A DNA stretch of 13,725 nucleotides. Source: QHXQ01 sp036389375. Its GTDB lineage: Bacteria; Acidobacteriota; Blastocatellia; Pyrinomonadales; Pyrinomonadaceae. The position numbers were made by a program, and so were the translations under genes. The DNA lies in assembly GCA_036389375.1 (NCBI GenBank), contig DASVQA010000247.1, positions 1-13,725 on the forward strand, in the 5' to 3' direction. Below are positions 13,637-13,725 of this stretch, piece by piece; the stretch's first letter is position 1, and every line of letters starts with the position of its first letter. Under the pieces are notes generated by a model. It worked only from the letters and a program-made list of their open reading frames with translations. It had not been told where the DNA came from and ran no database searches.

Positions 13637-13695
13637 CGAATGACGTGTGACAAAGGCATTGTAGCTTGTCACTCGTCACTCGTCACTTGTGATTG
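13637..13695. repeat. Palindromic 7-nt repeat module upstream of the distal dedA gene
   Basis: The right arm is a tandem of GTCACTC, GTCACTC, GTCACTT, GTGATTG (13668-13695). The left arm contains TGACGTG, TGACAAA (13641-13654). GTGACAA (13647-13653) pairs with TTGTCAC (13666-13672), TGACG (13641-13645) with CGTCA (13674-13678), and CGA (13637-13639) with TCG (13680-13682). Single mismatches separate the three stems and the loop is 12 bases. It ends two bases before a possible stop codon of the next gene. Confidence 0.8.
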
Positions 13696-13697
13696 CG

Positions 13698-13725
13698 CTA
13701 TTTGGCCGGCGTGAAGATGCTGGGC
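13698..13725 (-). CDS. Possible 3' end of another minus-strand gene (partial)
   Basis: Reading leftwards from the window edge, one frame gives PSIFTPAK followed by TAG at 13698-13700. The composition looks like a normal protein C-terminus. The spacing to the heptad module just after the stop matches the arrangement at pyrE and at the exonuclease gene. With eight codons visible no product can be named, and the frame could be chance. Confidence 0.3.

Overview
The window looks like chromosomal DNA of a GC-rich Gram-negative bacterium, most likely an acidobacterium of the Blastocatellia type. Two things suggest this: the lipid and isoprenoid order uppS, cdsA, dxr, rseP, ispG on one strand, and a large secreted mosaic protein built from delta-60, BACON-like, Calx-beta and DUF4214-like parts, a style I associate with that class. 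The taxonomic call is an inference from gene content. No tRNA, rRNA, CRISPR array, transposase or phage gene was seen.

Layout. Positions 1-2913 (minus strand) hold the first 971 codons of a secreted multidomain protein that runs off the left edge. A 232 bp spacer follows. Positions 3146-9759 (minus strand) are a compact cluster transcribed as uppS, a Ser/Gly-rich membrane peptide, cdsA, a Coa1-like membrane protein, dxr, rseP, ispG. cdsA, the Coa1-like gene and dxr are chained by two ATGA overlaps. Upstream on the same strand lie truA (9848-10633) and pyrE (10698-11285). A DnaQ-like exonuclease gene (11368-12219, plus strand) diverges from pyrE and converges on two tandem DedA/VTT-family membrane genes (12257-13630, minus strand). 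The last 28 bases may be the 3' end of another minus-strand gene.

How the genes fit together. Dxr and IspG are two steps of the MEP pathway to isopentenyl diphosphate. UppS condenses that product into undecaprenyl diphosphate, the carrier lipid of the cell wall. DedA-family proteins include undecaprenyl-phosphate translocases in other bacteria. CdsA makes CDP-diacylglycerol, and RseP is an envelope-stress intramembrane protease. The core theme is therefore envelope lipid supply and surveillance, with pyrE, truA and the exonuclease as housekeeping neighbours.

The most unusual signal is a set of imperfect palindromes built from 7-nt tandem units, at 10638-10717, 12168-12282 and 13637-13695, with a weaker relative at 4270-4311. 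Each sits at or just after a stop codon. In three genes (pyrE, the exonuclease gene, the proximal dedA) the repeat also encodes the last residues and sits at the stop. Otherwise the window is mostly ordinary conserved sequence, and I see no convincing new defence or mobile system.
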